A stretch of 64,000 bases of DNA. Source: Streptomyces sp. NBC_01591. Its GTDB lineage: Bacteria > Actinomycetota > Actinomycetes > Streptomycetales > Streptomycetaceae. Below are positions 41,655 to 50,635 of this stretch, piece after piece. The translations under genes and the position numbers were made by a program. Below the pieces are notes generated by a model. The model searched no databases. It was not told where the DNA came from and saw nothing but the letters and a program-made list of their open reading frames with translations. The stretch lies in assembly GCF_035918155.1 (NCBI RefSeq), contig NZ_CP109327.1, positions 3,720,001 through 3,784,000 on the forward strand, read 5' to 3'. Each line of letters begins with the position of its first letter. Position 1 is the stretch's first letter.

Positions 41655-43558
41655 CTCGCTTCTCCGGGAAGGGTGGCCAGCCAGCTGCGCAGGACGACCA
41701 ACGCCAGATCCTCTGCGGCAGACCGCTCGGTGCGGGCCGCCGCGACCATGCTCGTGTCCTGGCGGCCCGCCTCTACAAGTGCCTGCAGGGCGTCGCTGTC
41801 GGAGGGGCACTCGATCCCGCTGTACCGCAGCTGGATCTTCGCCAGGAGCGCGGTGACCTTGTAGAGGCCGCGGAGGTCAGGCGCACCCTTCAGGAGCTGG
41901 CGCCGGATCTCGACGGCAGCCTGGATCCCGTCACGCAGGCTCACGTCAACGTCGGTGGCCGCGTCCGGGGCAGGCAGAGCCAGCCCCGGAGCACACCACA
42001 GGGGGACGAGGCCGCCGCTGCCGATGAGCGCGAGGATGTGCAGGAGTCTGGAGGTGACGGCTCCGGCTCGGCACTCGGCACGGGTCAGCACGGTCAGTCC
42101 GAGCTTGACTCCGCCGAGTTCGGCTTCCAGGTCGGCCAGGACGCGGCGCATCCCTTCCAGGGACTCGGCGTCGGCAACGACGAACACGTCGAGGTCGCTC
42201 CAGCCGTGCTGGTACTTGCCCCGGGCGCCGCTGCCAGTGACGGCCAGGAGGTCGATCAGGGGCTGCGGTCCGGTCAGGCGATCGAGGAGTGTGGAGAGGT
42301 AGGACTCCAGGTGTACCGGCAGGCCCAGGGCGTTGACCGGCATGGTGCTCGGCTGGTGCTCGGGCCACTGGCGGGTCAGGACCAGGTGGTCCAGTCGGCG
42401 TTCCAGCGCCAAGCGGGGCCCGTCGTTACTGATGACCTCCTGGGCGATGGAGGCGATCTTGTCGGCACCCCTGGCGCTCTTGACGCGGTCACGGTCGGCG
42501 ACGTCCTGGGCGCCTGCAGTCCCGCGCTGTGCGCGAACTGGTGCGGAGGTGTCCAGGTAGGTGATGGTGAGCTGAGGGCCAAGCATCCTGGCGAGCTCGG
42601 CCGCCGAGTCGAAATCGTGCAGCGACTCGATGCTGACGCAGTCGACGAAGTGGTGAGCCTGGCAGTACCGATCGAGGCCGTCCACGATCAGTTCGGCCTG
42701 GACGACCGGGGCCACCCGGTACGGGTCCGCGATGCCCGCACGGTCGGCGGCGTCCTCGATCAGATAGCCAATCTTGAGGCGGGCGTGCCCATGGTGGGTT
42801 CTCAAGTACTCGCTGGCGGTGCTCTTGCCGCTCTCCGACATCCCGCCGAGTGCGATGACGTGCACACCTGCCATTGCCCTGACGGGAATGGCGGGGTGCA
42901 GTGGCGCCAGGAGACGGCGGACCTCGTCCTGGATGGTTACGGTCGATCGGTCGCCGATGCCGATCACCATGGCGAAGCGGCCGTCCGCGACGAGCCGGTT
43001 GATCTGAGCGTGGAGGTGGCGCTGGTAGGCCGCGTAGATGTCCGTGACAGTGGCCTCGTGGGACAGGCTCCGGCGGGTACCTTCCTCGGCGTCCTCACAG
43101 TGCAGGAGCAGGAGGGCGCGTTCGTCTCGTTCGGCTGCCCGGAGAGCAGACTCGTACGGCGCCAGGAGGGAGCGAGCACGGTCGGCGGCCCGCCAGGCAT
43201 CCAGGTTCTCCCGTACGGCGACGGTGGCCGCGACGGACGCCTCCAGCATCGGGATCCCGCGGTCCAGAAACCGCACGGGCGCGGAGTACGGATGCCGGGA
43301 GCGCTCCAGGTAGGAATGGGCGAGAACATCGGCGACCTCCTCGGCCGGCCCCGTCTCGAACCACCAGCGGCCCATGCCGTCGGTCTTGATGGCCGCCCAG
43401 CGCCGGTCGTAGTGGTCAAGGGGGCCTGCCGAGGTGGCGGCAGAGCCCATACGACGGGCGAGAATTCCGATCTGTTTGGTCTTGCCGGTGTTGTCGGGAC
43501 CGCTGAACGCGACCGACACGGGGAGGGGCTGCGTATCGCTGCTGAGCTGGCTGATCAT
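41651..43558 (-). CDS. Kinase-kinase-nucleotidyltransferase fusion protein
   Basis: A 635-aa three-part protein. Residues 15-210 form a thymidylate-kinase-like P-loop domain (Walker A GPDNTGKT at 20-27; FLDRGIPMLEAS in a TMPK-like position). Residues 232-400 form a second P-loop kinase, dephospho-CoA/uridine-kinase-like (GGMSESGKST at 238-247). Residues 415-560 form a pol-beta-type nucleotidyltransferase (GSGARG at 442-447, Asp455 and Asp457 in SDLDVF). The helical C-terminus resembles KNTase/HEPN-like partners. It is the core gene of the operon. A multistep salvage or activation enzyme for a nucleotide-like compound is a reasonable guess; the substrate is unknown. Confidence 0.85.
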   Translation of the reverse strand: MISQLSSDTQPLPVSVAFSGPDNTGKTKQIGILARRMGSAATSAGPLDHYDRRWAAIKTDGMGRWWFETGPAEEVADVLAHSYLERSRHPYSAPVRFLDRGIPMLEASVAATVAVRENLDAWRAADRARSLLAPYESALRAAERDERALLLLHCEDAEEGTRRSLSHEATVTDIYAAYQRHLHAQINRLVADGRFAMVIGIGDRSTVTIQDEVRRLLAPLHPAIPVRAMAGVHVIALGGMSESGKSTASEYLRTHHGHARLKIGYLIEDAADRAGIADPYRVAPVVQAELIVDGLDRYCQAHHFVDCVSIESLHDFDSAAELARMLGPQLTITYLDTSAPVRAQRGTAGAQDVADRDRVKSARGADKIASIAQEVISNDGPRLALERRLDHLVLTRQWPEHQPSTMPVNALGLPVHLESYLSTLLDRLTGPQPLIDLLAVTGSGARGKYQHGWSDLDVFVVADAESLEGMRRVLADLEAELGGVKLGLTVLTRAECRAGAVTSRLLHILALIGSGGLVPLWCAPGLALPAPDAATDVDVSLRDGIQAAVEIRRQLLKGAPDLRGLYKVTALLAKIQLRYSGIECPSDSDALQALVEAGRQDTSMVAAARTERSAAEDLALVVLRSWLATLPGEAR

Positions 43559-43616
43559 CGGCTTCCCTTCGCAGGGTGGTGCAGAGCAGGTCGGGCATGG
43601 CGGGACCGCGGTTGTC

Positions 43617-43802
43617 CTATCCGGCGGCGTCGTCCGGGCCTGGGTCGTCGACGTTGAGCGAGGGATGCGCCAGGAAGTCCTGATCAGCCAAGTACTCGCC
43701 CTGAACGAGCGCGCCGATCACGGCGAGTCCTGCAGCTGTGCCGAGCGCCCACACCCAGGTCAGGGCAGTTCCGAGCGGATCGGATAACGCGGGCCGGATC
43801 AC
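43617..43802 (-). CDS. Small single-TM protein
   Basis: A 61-aa protein with one hydrophobic helix (ALTWVWALGTAAGLAVIGALV, about 13-33) and an acidic tail ending DDPGPDDAAG. The GTG start overlaps the upstream gene's TGA (GTGA), which supports a real, coupled gene. Family not recognised. Confidence 0.7.
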   Translation of the reverse strand: MIRPALSDPLGTALTWVWALGTAAGLAVIGALVQGEYLADQDFLAHPSLNVDDPGPDDAAG

Positions 43803-44128
43803 GTGGCCGCTGCTTCCTGGGCCTTCGCGCGCAGGGCGACGGCCCGCTCCAGCTGGGCGCTCAGCAGGAGGACTCTGCCCGGGTCCATTTCGAGGGTCGT
43901 GGTGGTCTTCGTACCGTCGAGGAAGCAGACCTCGATCGGCAGGGCCGCGTGCCCGGTCCGTCGGTCGTAGCGGGGGTCCTTGTCCAGGAGTGCGAGGCCG
44001 CAGACGATCGGGGTCGTCTGCCGGGAGTCACGTCCGGCCACCTTGTGGGGTGCCGGATGCTGCGTTGTCTCGTCCGCCGTCGAGGGCGGGGTCGTGCGGC
44101 TGCGGGGGTCGTGGTCGGTCGTCGTCAC
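43799..44128 (-). CDS. Hypothetical protein, first gene of the E2 metabolic operon
   Basis: A 109-aa protein. About 45 polar residues are followed by a compact domain (TTPIVCGLALLDKDP, IEVCFLDGTKTTTTLEMDPGRVLLLSAQLERAVALRAKA) ending in a helix. GTG at 44128 has GAGAGG at 7 nt; a GTG 15 bp earlier lacks one. A 24-bp perfect palindrome lies 33 bp upstream. The C-terminal part resembles small Streptomyces proteins found next to XRE regulators, but I know no function. Confidence 0.72.
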   Translation of the reverse strand: MTTTDHDPRSRTTPPSTADETTQHPAPHKVAGRDSRQTTPIVCGLALLDKDPRYDRRTGHAALPIEVCFLDGTKTTTTLEMDPGRVLLLSAQLERAVALRAKAQEAAAT

Positions 44129-44160
44129 CGGTGTTCCTCTCACGCGTCCGGGCAGGCACC

Positions 44161-44184
44161 AACAGGCCCTGATCAGGGCCTGTT
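44161..44184. promoter_or_regulatory. Perfect 24-bp palindrome in the divergent promoter region
   Basis: AACAGGCCCTGA and its exact complement TCAGGGCCTGTT with no spacer. It lies 33 bp from the start of the minus-strand operon and 119 bp from the XRE-TPR regulator. It is a strong operator candidate. Confidence 0.7.
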
Positions 44185-44302
44185 CGAGCCAATCGGAGAT
44201 CCAAGGGGTGATGTTCAGTCAACGACGATCCGCGGTCCCGGGGCAGGGCCCAGGATGTAGTCCTGCGTAATCCCGCGTAATCCAGGTGGGGAGGGTGACG
44301 GG

Positions 44303-45622
44303 GTGCCGAAGAACCCGGCTGTCGCGGAGCTGATCAAGCAGGCGTGCCAAGAACGGGGCTGGGGGCCGTCGGAGTTGGCACGCGCGCTCGGTCTGGCGGA
44401 GAGCGGCGACCCGCGGCGTCTGCAGCGCCAGCACGCCCGGCGCTGGATCGAGGGGGAGCGAACCCCCGACCATTGGTGGCCCTACATCGCCCAGGTGTTG
44501 GGACTAGACCCGGAAGCGATCAACCTTCCAGAGATCGCGCCGGCGGCACTCCACGCCGATACCGTGGCATCAGTCCTCCAGCTGGGAAGGAACGACGTGG
44601 ACCGCCGGAACTTCATCCTCGCCTCCAGCGGATACGCCCTGTCTGCCCTCGGCCTGCCCGACATGGACAGCATCACCCGCCGGACCACAACCGTCTCCCC
44701 AGGGGCCGTTCGCGTCGGCAGGGGCGAGGTGGCAGCCGTGCGCCACATGGTGAAGGCCCTCGGCGACTCGGCGTCCGAACTCGGCGGCGGCCACGCGCGC
44801 CATCTGGCCGTCCGCTACCTGACCCAGGACGTTGCTCCCTGGCTGGAGGGCCGCTTCACCGAAGCCACCGGGCGCGAGCTGTTCGCCGCGACCTCCCAGC
44901 TGGTCCACCTCGCCGGCTGGATGGCCCAGGACGAAGGCGACACCCTCGAACTGCGCGGGCTCGCTCAGGGCTACTACGCCCACTCCTTCCGCCTGGCCGC
45001 CGAGGCCGGCGACGCGGAGCTGTCCGCCACCGCCCTGCGGGGGCTCGCTGTCCAGTGCGTCGACCTGGGCTACCGAGCCGAGGCCGTCCAGCTCGGCGAA
45101 GCCTGCGTGGAGTACGGCCGCCACCTGGACAACCCGCGAGCCGTCGCCTACTACGAAGCCACCCTCGCCAACGCCGCCGCCCAGGACGACGACCGCCACA
45201 TGGCGACCAAGCACCTCGCCATGTCCGAGACCGCCATCGGCAGACCTGCCACCGCAGGCAGCGATTCCTGGGCGGCCCATTACTCCCCCGGCCGCTGGGC
45301 CCACGAATCCGGCATGATCCTCTCCCGCCTCGGCGACCTCGACGCCGCCGAAGAACACCTCCACCTCGCCCTCGACATCCACGGCCTCGACCGCCGCCGC
45401 ACCCGCGCCATCGTCCTCGCCGACCTCGGCGGCGTACGCCTGCGCCAAGGAGACGTCGACGGCGCCATGGCCACCTGGCGCGAATTCCTCGACTGCGCCG
45501 ACGGCATCCGCTCGATCAAGGTCCAGGCCGCACTGCGGGACATGCGCGTACGCCTGCGCCGGTACAGCGGAGTTCCTGAGGCGCAGGAACTCCGTGAACG
45601 AGCAGCTCGCGTCACTGCCTGA
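44303..45622 (+). CDS. XRE-family regulator with TPR domain
   Basis: A 439-aa regulator of a kind common in Streptomyces. An HTH occupies residues 5-65 (VAELIKQACQERGWGPSELARALG, with an insert and RRWIEGERTPDHWWPYIAQVLG). A linker with a hydrophobic patch follows (ILASSGYALSALGLP). Then come tetratricopeptide-like repeats to about 430, with helix pairs such as LAQGYYAHSFRLAAEAGDAE and LGDLDAAEEHLHLALDIHG. TPR-type regulators bind small peptides or other ligands. It is divergent from the fusion/APH/SDR/Nudix operon and probably controls it. The GTG start is close to the promoter. Confidence 0.9.
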   Translation: MPKNPAVAELIKQACQERGWGPSELARALGLAESGDPRRLQRQHARRWIEGERTPDHWWPYIAQVLGLDPEAINLPEIAPAALHADTVASVLQLGRNDVDRRNFILASSGYALSALGLPDMDSITRRTTTVSPGAVRVGRGEVAAVRHMVKALGDSASELGGGHARHLAVRYLTQDVAPWLEGRFTEATGRELFAATSQLVHLAGWMAQDEGDTLELRGLAQGYYAHSFRLAAEAGDAELSATALRGLAVQCVDLGYRAEAVQLGEACVEYGRHLDNPRAVAYYEATLANAAAQDDDRHMATKHLAMSETAIGRPATAGSDSWAAHYSPGRWAHESGMILSRLGDLDAAEEHLHLALDIHGLDRRRTRAIVLADLGGVRLRQGDVDGAMATWREFLDCADGIRSIKVQAALRDMRVRLRRYSGVPEAQELRERAARVTA

Positions 45623-45706
45623 TTAGCGAGGGCCAACGAAGCACTCGTCAGCGGCTCAACGACGGGGCGTCAGACCTCGTGTGCCCGGCCTTCAAGCGCT
45701 GGGGGT

Positions 45707-46063
45707 CTACGCCTTCGTGAAGGCATCCTCGACCTGACCGATCCGGTCAGTCCACCAGTGCAGTAGCGCTTCGTCAGCGGTGAACAGCTCATCGCAGGAG
45801 AAGTCACCGCGGTCGCAGTGGAACTTCAGCTGCCAGAAGTCCGTCATCCGCTTCCGCCACAGCCGGCGTACGCCATCCGCCAGCGTCGACGCGTCCAGCG
45901 AGACCACGGAACGGTAGCCGCGCATGAACTCCGACACCCGAGCGAGGTCGAACACCCTGTCTATGCCGTGGACCAACCTGCCCCGGCTACTCGTTGGGCC
46001 GCCCGAATGCCACCGAGCGAGGAAAGGGAAGCCCGTTGAAGAAGCGACTGCCACCCGTCGCAC
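45707..46063 (-). CDS. Hypothetical protein
   Basis: A 118-aa frame on the minus strand; the part from Met at 45925 (MRGYRSVVS, LRRLWRKR-like basic stretch, then WQLKFHCDRGDFSCDELF) looks more protein-like than the first 45 residues. It may be a 72-aa gene or a remnant. No family recognised and no ribosome site that settles the start. It is convergent with the XRE-TPR gene. Confidence 0.4.
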   Translation of the reverse strand: MRRVAVASSTGFPFLARWHSGGPTSSRGRLVHGIDRVFDLARVSEFMRGYRSVVSLDASTLADGVRRLWRKRMTDFWQLKFHCDRGDFSCDELFTADEALLHWWTDRIGQVEDAFTKA

Positions 46064-46120
46064 TGCGCTATGCCATTCACTCGGCCTTGCCCGAGTGGCG
46101 CCACCTGCTCAGCAGGAGCA

Positions 46121-46612
46121 TTAGATTGGAGGCTCCGTCATAATCTTTTGGGCCTGCGTAATGAAGTCCGATTGCGCGTCCAGGAAAGATTCGAAGGCAA
46201 GATCAATCTGCCGCTGCTCTTCCGACCTATGCAGGAAGAGGTGGACCATCCGATAGATATCGCTTAATAGAGACGTTGTTGCCCTAGCAACCTCCTCAGG
46301 GCCACAAAGTCGAATTCTGGTCAGCCGAGACTCGCCTCGCAACGGAATCGGCTCTACCTGAGATCTCAGCAGCTCGAATTCCTCAGGCGAAAGTGACGAT
46401 GCGGGCTCAGAGGGCAGGTGTTCCAGGGGTTCCAGCAGCTCCATAAACGACAGATATGCATCTCGTCGCTCGGCCCTGAGCTGGCGCGCATGCTCAATCC
46501 GCCCGTGGTCCCGAGCCTGCCGCCGAGTGCCCACATAGGTCAGCCAGGAAGCTCCCAGCGTCCCGACAACTGCGATGCCCGCCCCGCACAAGGCCGCTAC
46601 TGCTTGGTCCAT
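46121..46612 (-). CDS. Membrane-anchored hypothetical protein
   Basis: A 163-aa protein with one N-terminal transmembrane helix (AVAALCGAGIAVVGTLGASWLTYVG, about 4-28). A basic stop-transfer and a long helical cytoplasmic part follow (RIEHARQLRAERRDAYLSFMELLEPLEHL). The pattern is common in small actinobacterial proteins of unknown role. The ATG at 46612 follows AGGATGGG. Base composition is less GC-rich than the core genome. Confidence 0.75.
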   Translation of the reverse strand: MDQAVAALCGAGIAVVGTLGASWLTYVGTRRQARDHGRIEHARQLRAERRDAYLSFMELLEPLEHLPSEPASSLSPEEFELLRSQVEPIPLRGESRLTRIRLCGPEEVARATTSLLSDIYRMVHLFLHRSEEQRQIDLAFESFLDAQSDFITQAQKIMTEPPI

Positions 46613-47096
46613 ACGACCCATCCTGGACCACTCGCTGCTCCGAGACATGCAAACCAGGCTCACAGCAGACGGTGACCGCTGATCCCACTCCCCGATACGG
46701 CGCTCCACGCCCGCCCCCCAACCCGGCGGAAGACTTGCACACATGAGCGCGCTATCGCATGACGCGACGAGCCGCACGCCACACCTACGGTTGACCTGGC
46801 CGCCGGGAACAAAAGATCCACGCCTTCTCCAGGTGCGGTGGTGCGAGGACACGGGACAGGGCCAGCCACCGTGCTGTTCGAACGCCAGTTGCTGACTACC
46901 TATGGACTTCCAGTCCAATCAAGGCTTTCCAACCGCCGCCCAAGAGCTCGCAGCGAGCCCCGTGTCGTCGGCAAGCCCGAGCCCTCCCCTTCCTGACACC
47001 AACCTGACAACTGCATCCAAATGAGGCAACAGGCGCTGCAATCCAGACACTTCCACCTTTCGAAGCCTTAATCCTGGCGCGATTTGAGCCTATCTA
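46613..47096. other. Gene-poor region before the four-gene operon
   Basis: Nearly 500 bp, relatively AT-rich toward its right end, with only short unconvincing open frames on both strands. I see no RNA gene or repeat. Confidence 0.6.
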
Positions 47097-47120
47097 CACA
47101 GTAATCATTCGCATACTGTG
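47097..47120. promoter_or_regulatory. Inverted repeat upstream of the four-gene operon
   Basis: CACAGTA, ten bases, then TACTGTG, in AT-rich DNA 82 bp before the first start codon. It is a candidate operator or promoter element. Confidence 0.5.
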
Positions 47121-47201
47121 AGTCACGTTTTTGGCTTGGCCCGGCGCTGCACGATCCCGTGCTGCGTCAGCATGTGTTGAAGAAGGGGGAGGGGACACAC
47201 C

Positions 47202-47723
47202 ATGGATCCGTTGGCGTTTCCGGTACTTGCCGGAGCAGTGCTTACCGAGGCCGTCAAGTTCCTGTTCGATCGGGCGAGTGCCGTACTCGACAGGCGCGCC
47301 GGCCGTGTCCCAGTCGAAGAGCCGGAGCGCGTGGCGGGACTGCCAGACACGCTCCAGGTGCGAGCCGCTGAACTAACGGACGCACGTATGGAGCGCATCA
47401 GTCAGGCTCAAGGTGCAGTCCGGGTCTACCTCTCGCGCCCGGATCTTCTCCAGGGTGATGACGAGGGGCTTCGCGAGCTCCTCGGCCAGTTGCGGCGGGA
47501 CCTTGAAGAAGCCTACGGCCGCGGCCTCCCGTTCGGAGATGAGCAGCGCCCCCGCCTAGGTGCGGAAGTCTCCCAGCACGCCGACGAAATCTCAGGTCAG
47601 CAGGTGGGCATCCGTGCGCAGGGCCTGACAGATAAGGGCCGTGCCCGGGTGGTGCAAACCGCCAAGACCATTACGGAGTCGGGCGAACAGGTCGGGCTGC
47701 AATTCGACGGACCGATCGGCTGA
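47202..47723 (+). CDS. Hypothetical protein, gene 1 of the unknown E2 operon
   Basis: A 173-aa protein. The N-terminus is weakly hydrophobic and helical (FPVLAGAVLTEAVKFLFDRASAVLD), with an Arg/Glu-rich middle and a charged C-terminus (GRARVVQTAKTITESGEQ). The first segment could be an amphipathic membrane-associated helix. The ATG is preceded by GGGGAGGGG. The stop is 14 bp before gene 2. I do not recognise the family; the helical N-terminus followed by VPVEEPERV recalls small adaptor proteins in actinobacterial gene pairs with NTPases (weak inference). Confidence 0.78.
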   Translation: MDPLAFPVLAGAVLTEAVKFLFDRASAVLDRRAGRVPVEEPERVAGLPDTLQVRAAELTDARMERISQAQGAVRVYLSRPDLLQGDDEGLRELLGQLRRDLEEAYGRGLPFGDEQRPRLGAEVSQHADEISGQQVGIRAQGLTDKGRARVVQTAKTITESGEQVGLQFDGPIG

Positions 47724-47737
47724 GGTCCACAACACAC

Positions 47738-50635
47738 ATGAGCTTCGAAAATGACAACACTCAGCCGGACACACGAAGGTCCGATGCGCACGGACGCTTC
47801 GATGGCCAGCCGCCTCCACCCGTTGCAACCGGTGAGTGGCCCACTCCGCGACCAAGCGACCCGACGAAAAGTTCCGTGGAGTTTCGGGAGGATTCCGAGG
47901 CAGAATCATTGGCTGATGCAAACGGTGACATGCTCTCAGGCGACGAACCCACTGAACGGGCACCTGACGCGCCCCCACGCCCGCCTGACTCGATCCCATC
48001 GGCCAACGACAGGGCAGCCTTACTCCTGGGCACTCTACCGCACGACAACCAACATGGGGATGCCGCTTCGGCGCCTGGCGACTCCACAAAAGAGGCGGGG
48101 GCACCACTGGCCCCGGCCTTACCAAATGCGGAGCGGGAGGGCGCCGACACCGAAGAGTTGCAACCACAACCTGCCTACGAGGATCGCGTTCATCCACGCG
48201 ATGAGCACCTAGCAGCAACGACAGACTGGGGCCCTGGATACACGCGCTCAGCAGGCACCGCTCGATCACAGAGCGTCCCATCGACCATCGAGTCTGCGAT
48301 CCATGCTTCACCGAGCGATTCGTCCGACCTGCATGCCCCTGCCCGGCGTGACACGCCTCCCGCATCCGCCAGGCCGCTGGCCACCACCACGGATGCCGCC
48401 TCCCAGCGGCAGACGCCAGCCCCAGCTGCAGTAGAAGCTTTCCACCAGGCAGCGCTCTTGCAGCGGGCCTTGATCAACAATGGCGAGATGATCGCCGTGA
48501 AGAATGTCTTCGAGCAGACGCTCGATACTCACGCGTCGATTTCGGCCGGATACCTTGACGTCATCCGTGAGGTATATGCCGAGCTGCACGCAAACGATCA
48601 CGTCACAGGAACCGAACGAAGCACCTTCAACGACGGCTACTCGCTGCTCGAACTACCAGGGTCCGTGCTGGTCCTCAATCGGCCACCTAACACCAGCCGC
48701 AACATCACTGCCTACGCCCTCATGGCCCGTCTTATTGAGAACGGGCTCATCAAGGAAGTCTGGCCGCTCTCGTTCGGAAGCGCTTCAATCTTCCCTGCCA
48801 AGCGCCTCCCTCGCGAACAACACCGTGGTTACGTACTCGAACTGCCGGCCGACGAGGACGGTTTTGAGGTCCACGACTCGTTCGGAGCGAACCTTAAGGA
48901 CGTCCAGGAACACCTCGGCCCGCGCCACTCTCGACTCGTTGTCATCACTACGCCCGACCAGTGGCGCCGCATCGGACGCGGCGCTCCACATGGAGTAACT
49001 CCTGACCTAGGCCAGGCACGGCCTGCCGACATTGCGGAGCGATGGCTGCGCGCAGAGGAGCCCTCTTTCCCGATTGCTCTTTGGCTCAGGCGCCTAAAGA
49101 TGAAAGCTCTCCTGGAGGGGCAAAGCCCGACCGAGGTTCTGCGCATCGTGGGTCTCATGCGAGAGGCTCGGCGGTCCGCCTTGCGGACCATTGCCAACGC
49201 CTCAGCCGGCCTCGATGAATTGCAGCGTCGCCGGGCCGAAGCCGCGGCCGACGCAGACGAGGCGATCGACAAGCAAGTGGCCGAGGTCGCAGCCGCTCGG
49301 AACAACTGGGAGGACGACCTCCATACATGGCACGAAAGGCCAGAGCGAACCAGTTTCCAGCGTAACTTTCTGGTTACCGCTGCCGTGCTACGCGGAGCTC
49401 CTGTCGGCCACATCTATGCCAAGGCCGCTGACCTCAGCAAGCTACTTGAAGGCCACGATGTCGAGGTCACGGGCCAGCAGGCACCCGGCGTCATCGCCAT
49501 GACCAGGGCCATCCGCGCAGACCGCACACGAGAAGGCGTACTTACCTTCCAGCGTCCGAACTGGGACGACGCCGCTCTGGAGTACTTCTGGACCGACCGT
49601 CCGCTCGCCCGGGTTCCCTTCCTGCAGTGGCTAGCACAGGCACCCCTGGACGAGCCGAAGGTGGCCATGGAAAGCGTCGGTCTGGACGATCGACGGGCTC
49701 TAGCCGAGAGAGTCGGTGATTTTGCTGTCCGCTGGGCGGTCCGCCACCGCCGCCAAGAACCCCTGGAGGAGTTGGTCAAGGCATGGCATAAGCATTCCAA
49801 AAAAGGGCTGTGGCCCCTTGCCACAGCCCTCCTAGACGACGCAGCCGTTCACCCCGCTAGCGCTCCATACATCAACACAATGCTGCTGTCTTGGGCTAGC
49901 CGCAAAACAGACGTTGCTCTGCCGTTGGCAGTCGTGTCTGTCTGTGCCGGCAAGTTCGGGCGAATCCACACCGGAAAGGCGCTGCGGCGCCTGCGGCACG
50001 CCGCGGAGTCGGAGCATCCTGAGGTTGCAGATGCACTCCGAGAGGCCGTGCGCACTCTCTGGGCAGACGTTTCCGTGCGGCCGCTCCTCTTCAAAGACAT
50101 CGTCGACTGGTGCGGGAACGCCAAGGTAAGAGAAACCGTCGGCCGCCAGACGTTCGCCGCACTAGCGACAACCGCCGGAAGCGAGAACCTCGACATTCCG
50201 CTGATCCTCGACAATTCTAGCGATGGAGATGAGGAGGAATTTCGCCCGTCGCCAGAAGGGTTGATTCAAGGGTGGCGGGCCCTACTGAGAGAAGGCCCCG
50301 GGCCCACCGGCACAAGGGAAGTGGATAGGGCGGTCTTCCTTTGGCTGGATGCCGCCTTGCGGCACCGCCCTCTGAGACATCTCATCCTTCACTCTCTTCG
50401 AAAGGCCGTTGACGTACGAGGCACCGAGGAGGGGCGGGTTCTGCGCGAGACACTACGCGCTTGTGCGCACGGCTGGGTGCAAGGCGAAGACCGCCCCTTC
50501 TCGGAGGAAAGGGAGTCACTGCGGCAGGATCTGGGCGCCCTCCTCGACGAGGATCTGTATGCCGCCGTGCAAGAGCAGGAGGGGGGCGGCCCCATTGATG
50601 AGGGCGCCACCATCAAGAGGGCCGACACCAAGTGA
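47738..50635 (+). CDS. Large protein with degenerate P-loop-like domain, gene 2 of the unknown E2 operon
   Basis: A 965-aa protein of no known family to me. Residues 1-235 are disordered, rich in Pro, Asp, Ser and Thr. Around 305-400 an alpha/beta pattern resembles a STAND/AAA core: SVLVLNRPPNTSRNITAYALM stands where GxxGxGKT would be expected, but the Lys/Thr are missing, and RLVVITTPDQW resembles a later strand. Residues 460-540 are a charged helical region, and 560-950 are helical repeats (ALAERVGDFAVRWAVRHRR, LPLAVVSVCAGKFGRI). TTA codons at 48020 and 48119 make it bldA-dependent or recently acquired. Its stop overlaps gene 3 (GTGA). Confidence 0.8.
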   Translation: MSFENDNTQPDTRRSDAHGRFDGQPPPPVATGEWPTPRPSDPTKSSVEFREDSEAESLADANGDMLSGDEPTERAPDAPPRPPDSIPSANDRAALLLGTLPHDNQHGDAASAPGDSTKEAGAPLAPALPNAEREGADTEELQPQPAYEDRVHPRDEHLAATTDWGPGYTRSAGTARSQSVPSTIESAIHASPSDSSDLHAPARRDTPPASARPLATTTDAASQRQTPAPAAVEAFHQAALLQRALINNGEMIAVKNVFEQTLDTHASISAGYLDVIREVYAELHANDHVTGTERSTFNDGYSLLELPGSVLVLNRPPNTSRNITAYALMARLIENGLIKEVWPLSFGSASIFPAKRLPREQHRGYVLELPADEDGFEVHDSFGANLKDVQEHLGPRHSRLVVITTPDQWRRIGRGAPHGVTPDLGQARPADIAERWLRAEEPSFPIALWLRRLKMKALLEGQSPTEVLRIVGLMREARRSALRTIANASAGLDELQRRRAEAAADADEAIDKQVAEVAAARNNWEDDLHTWHERPERTSFQRNFLVTAAVLRGAPVGHIYAKAADLSKLLEGHDVEVTGQQAPGVIAMTRAIRADRTREGVLTFQRPNWDDAALEYFWTDRPLARVPFLQWLAQAPLDEPKVAMESVGLDDRRALAERVGDFAVRWAVRHRRQEPLEELVKAWHKHSKKGLWPLATALLDDAAVHPASAPYINTMLLSWASRKTDVALPLAVVSVCAGKFGRIHTGKALRRLRHAAESEHPEVADALREAVRTLWADVSVRPLLFKDIVDWCGNAKVRETVGRQTFAALATTAGSENLDIPLILDNSSDGDEEEFRPSPEGLIQGWRALLREGPGPTGTREVDRAVFLWLDAALRHRPLRHLILHSLRKAVDVRGTEEGRVLRETLRACAHGWVQGEDRPFSEERESLRQDLGALLDEDLYAAVQEQEGGGPIDEGATIKRADTK

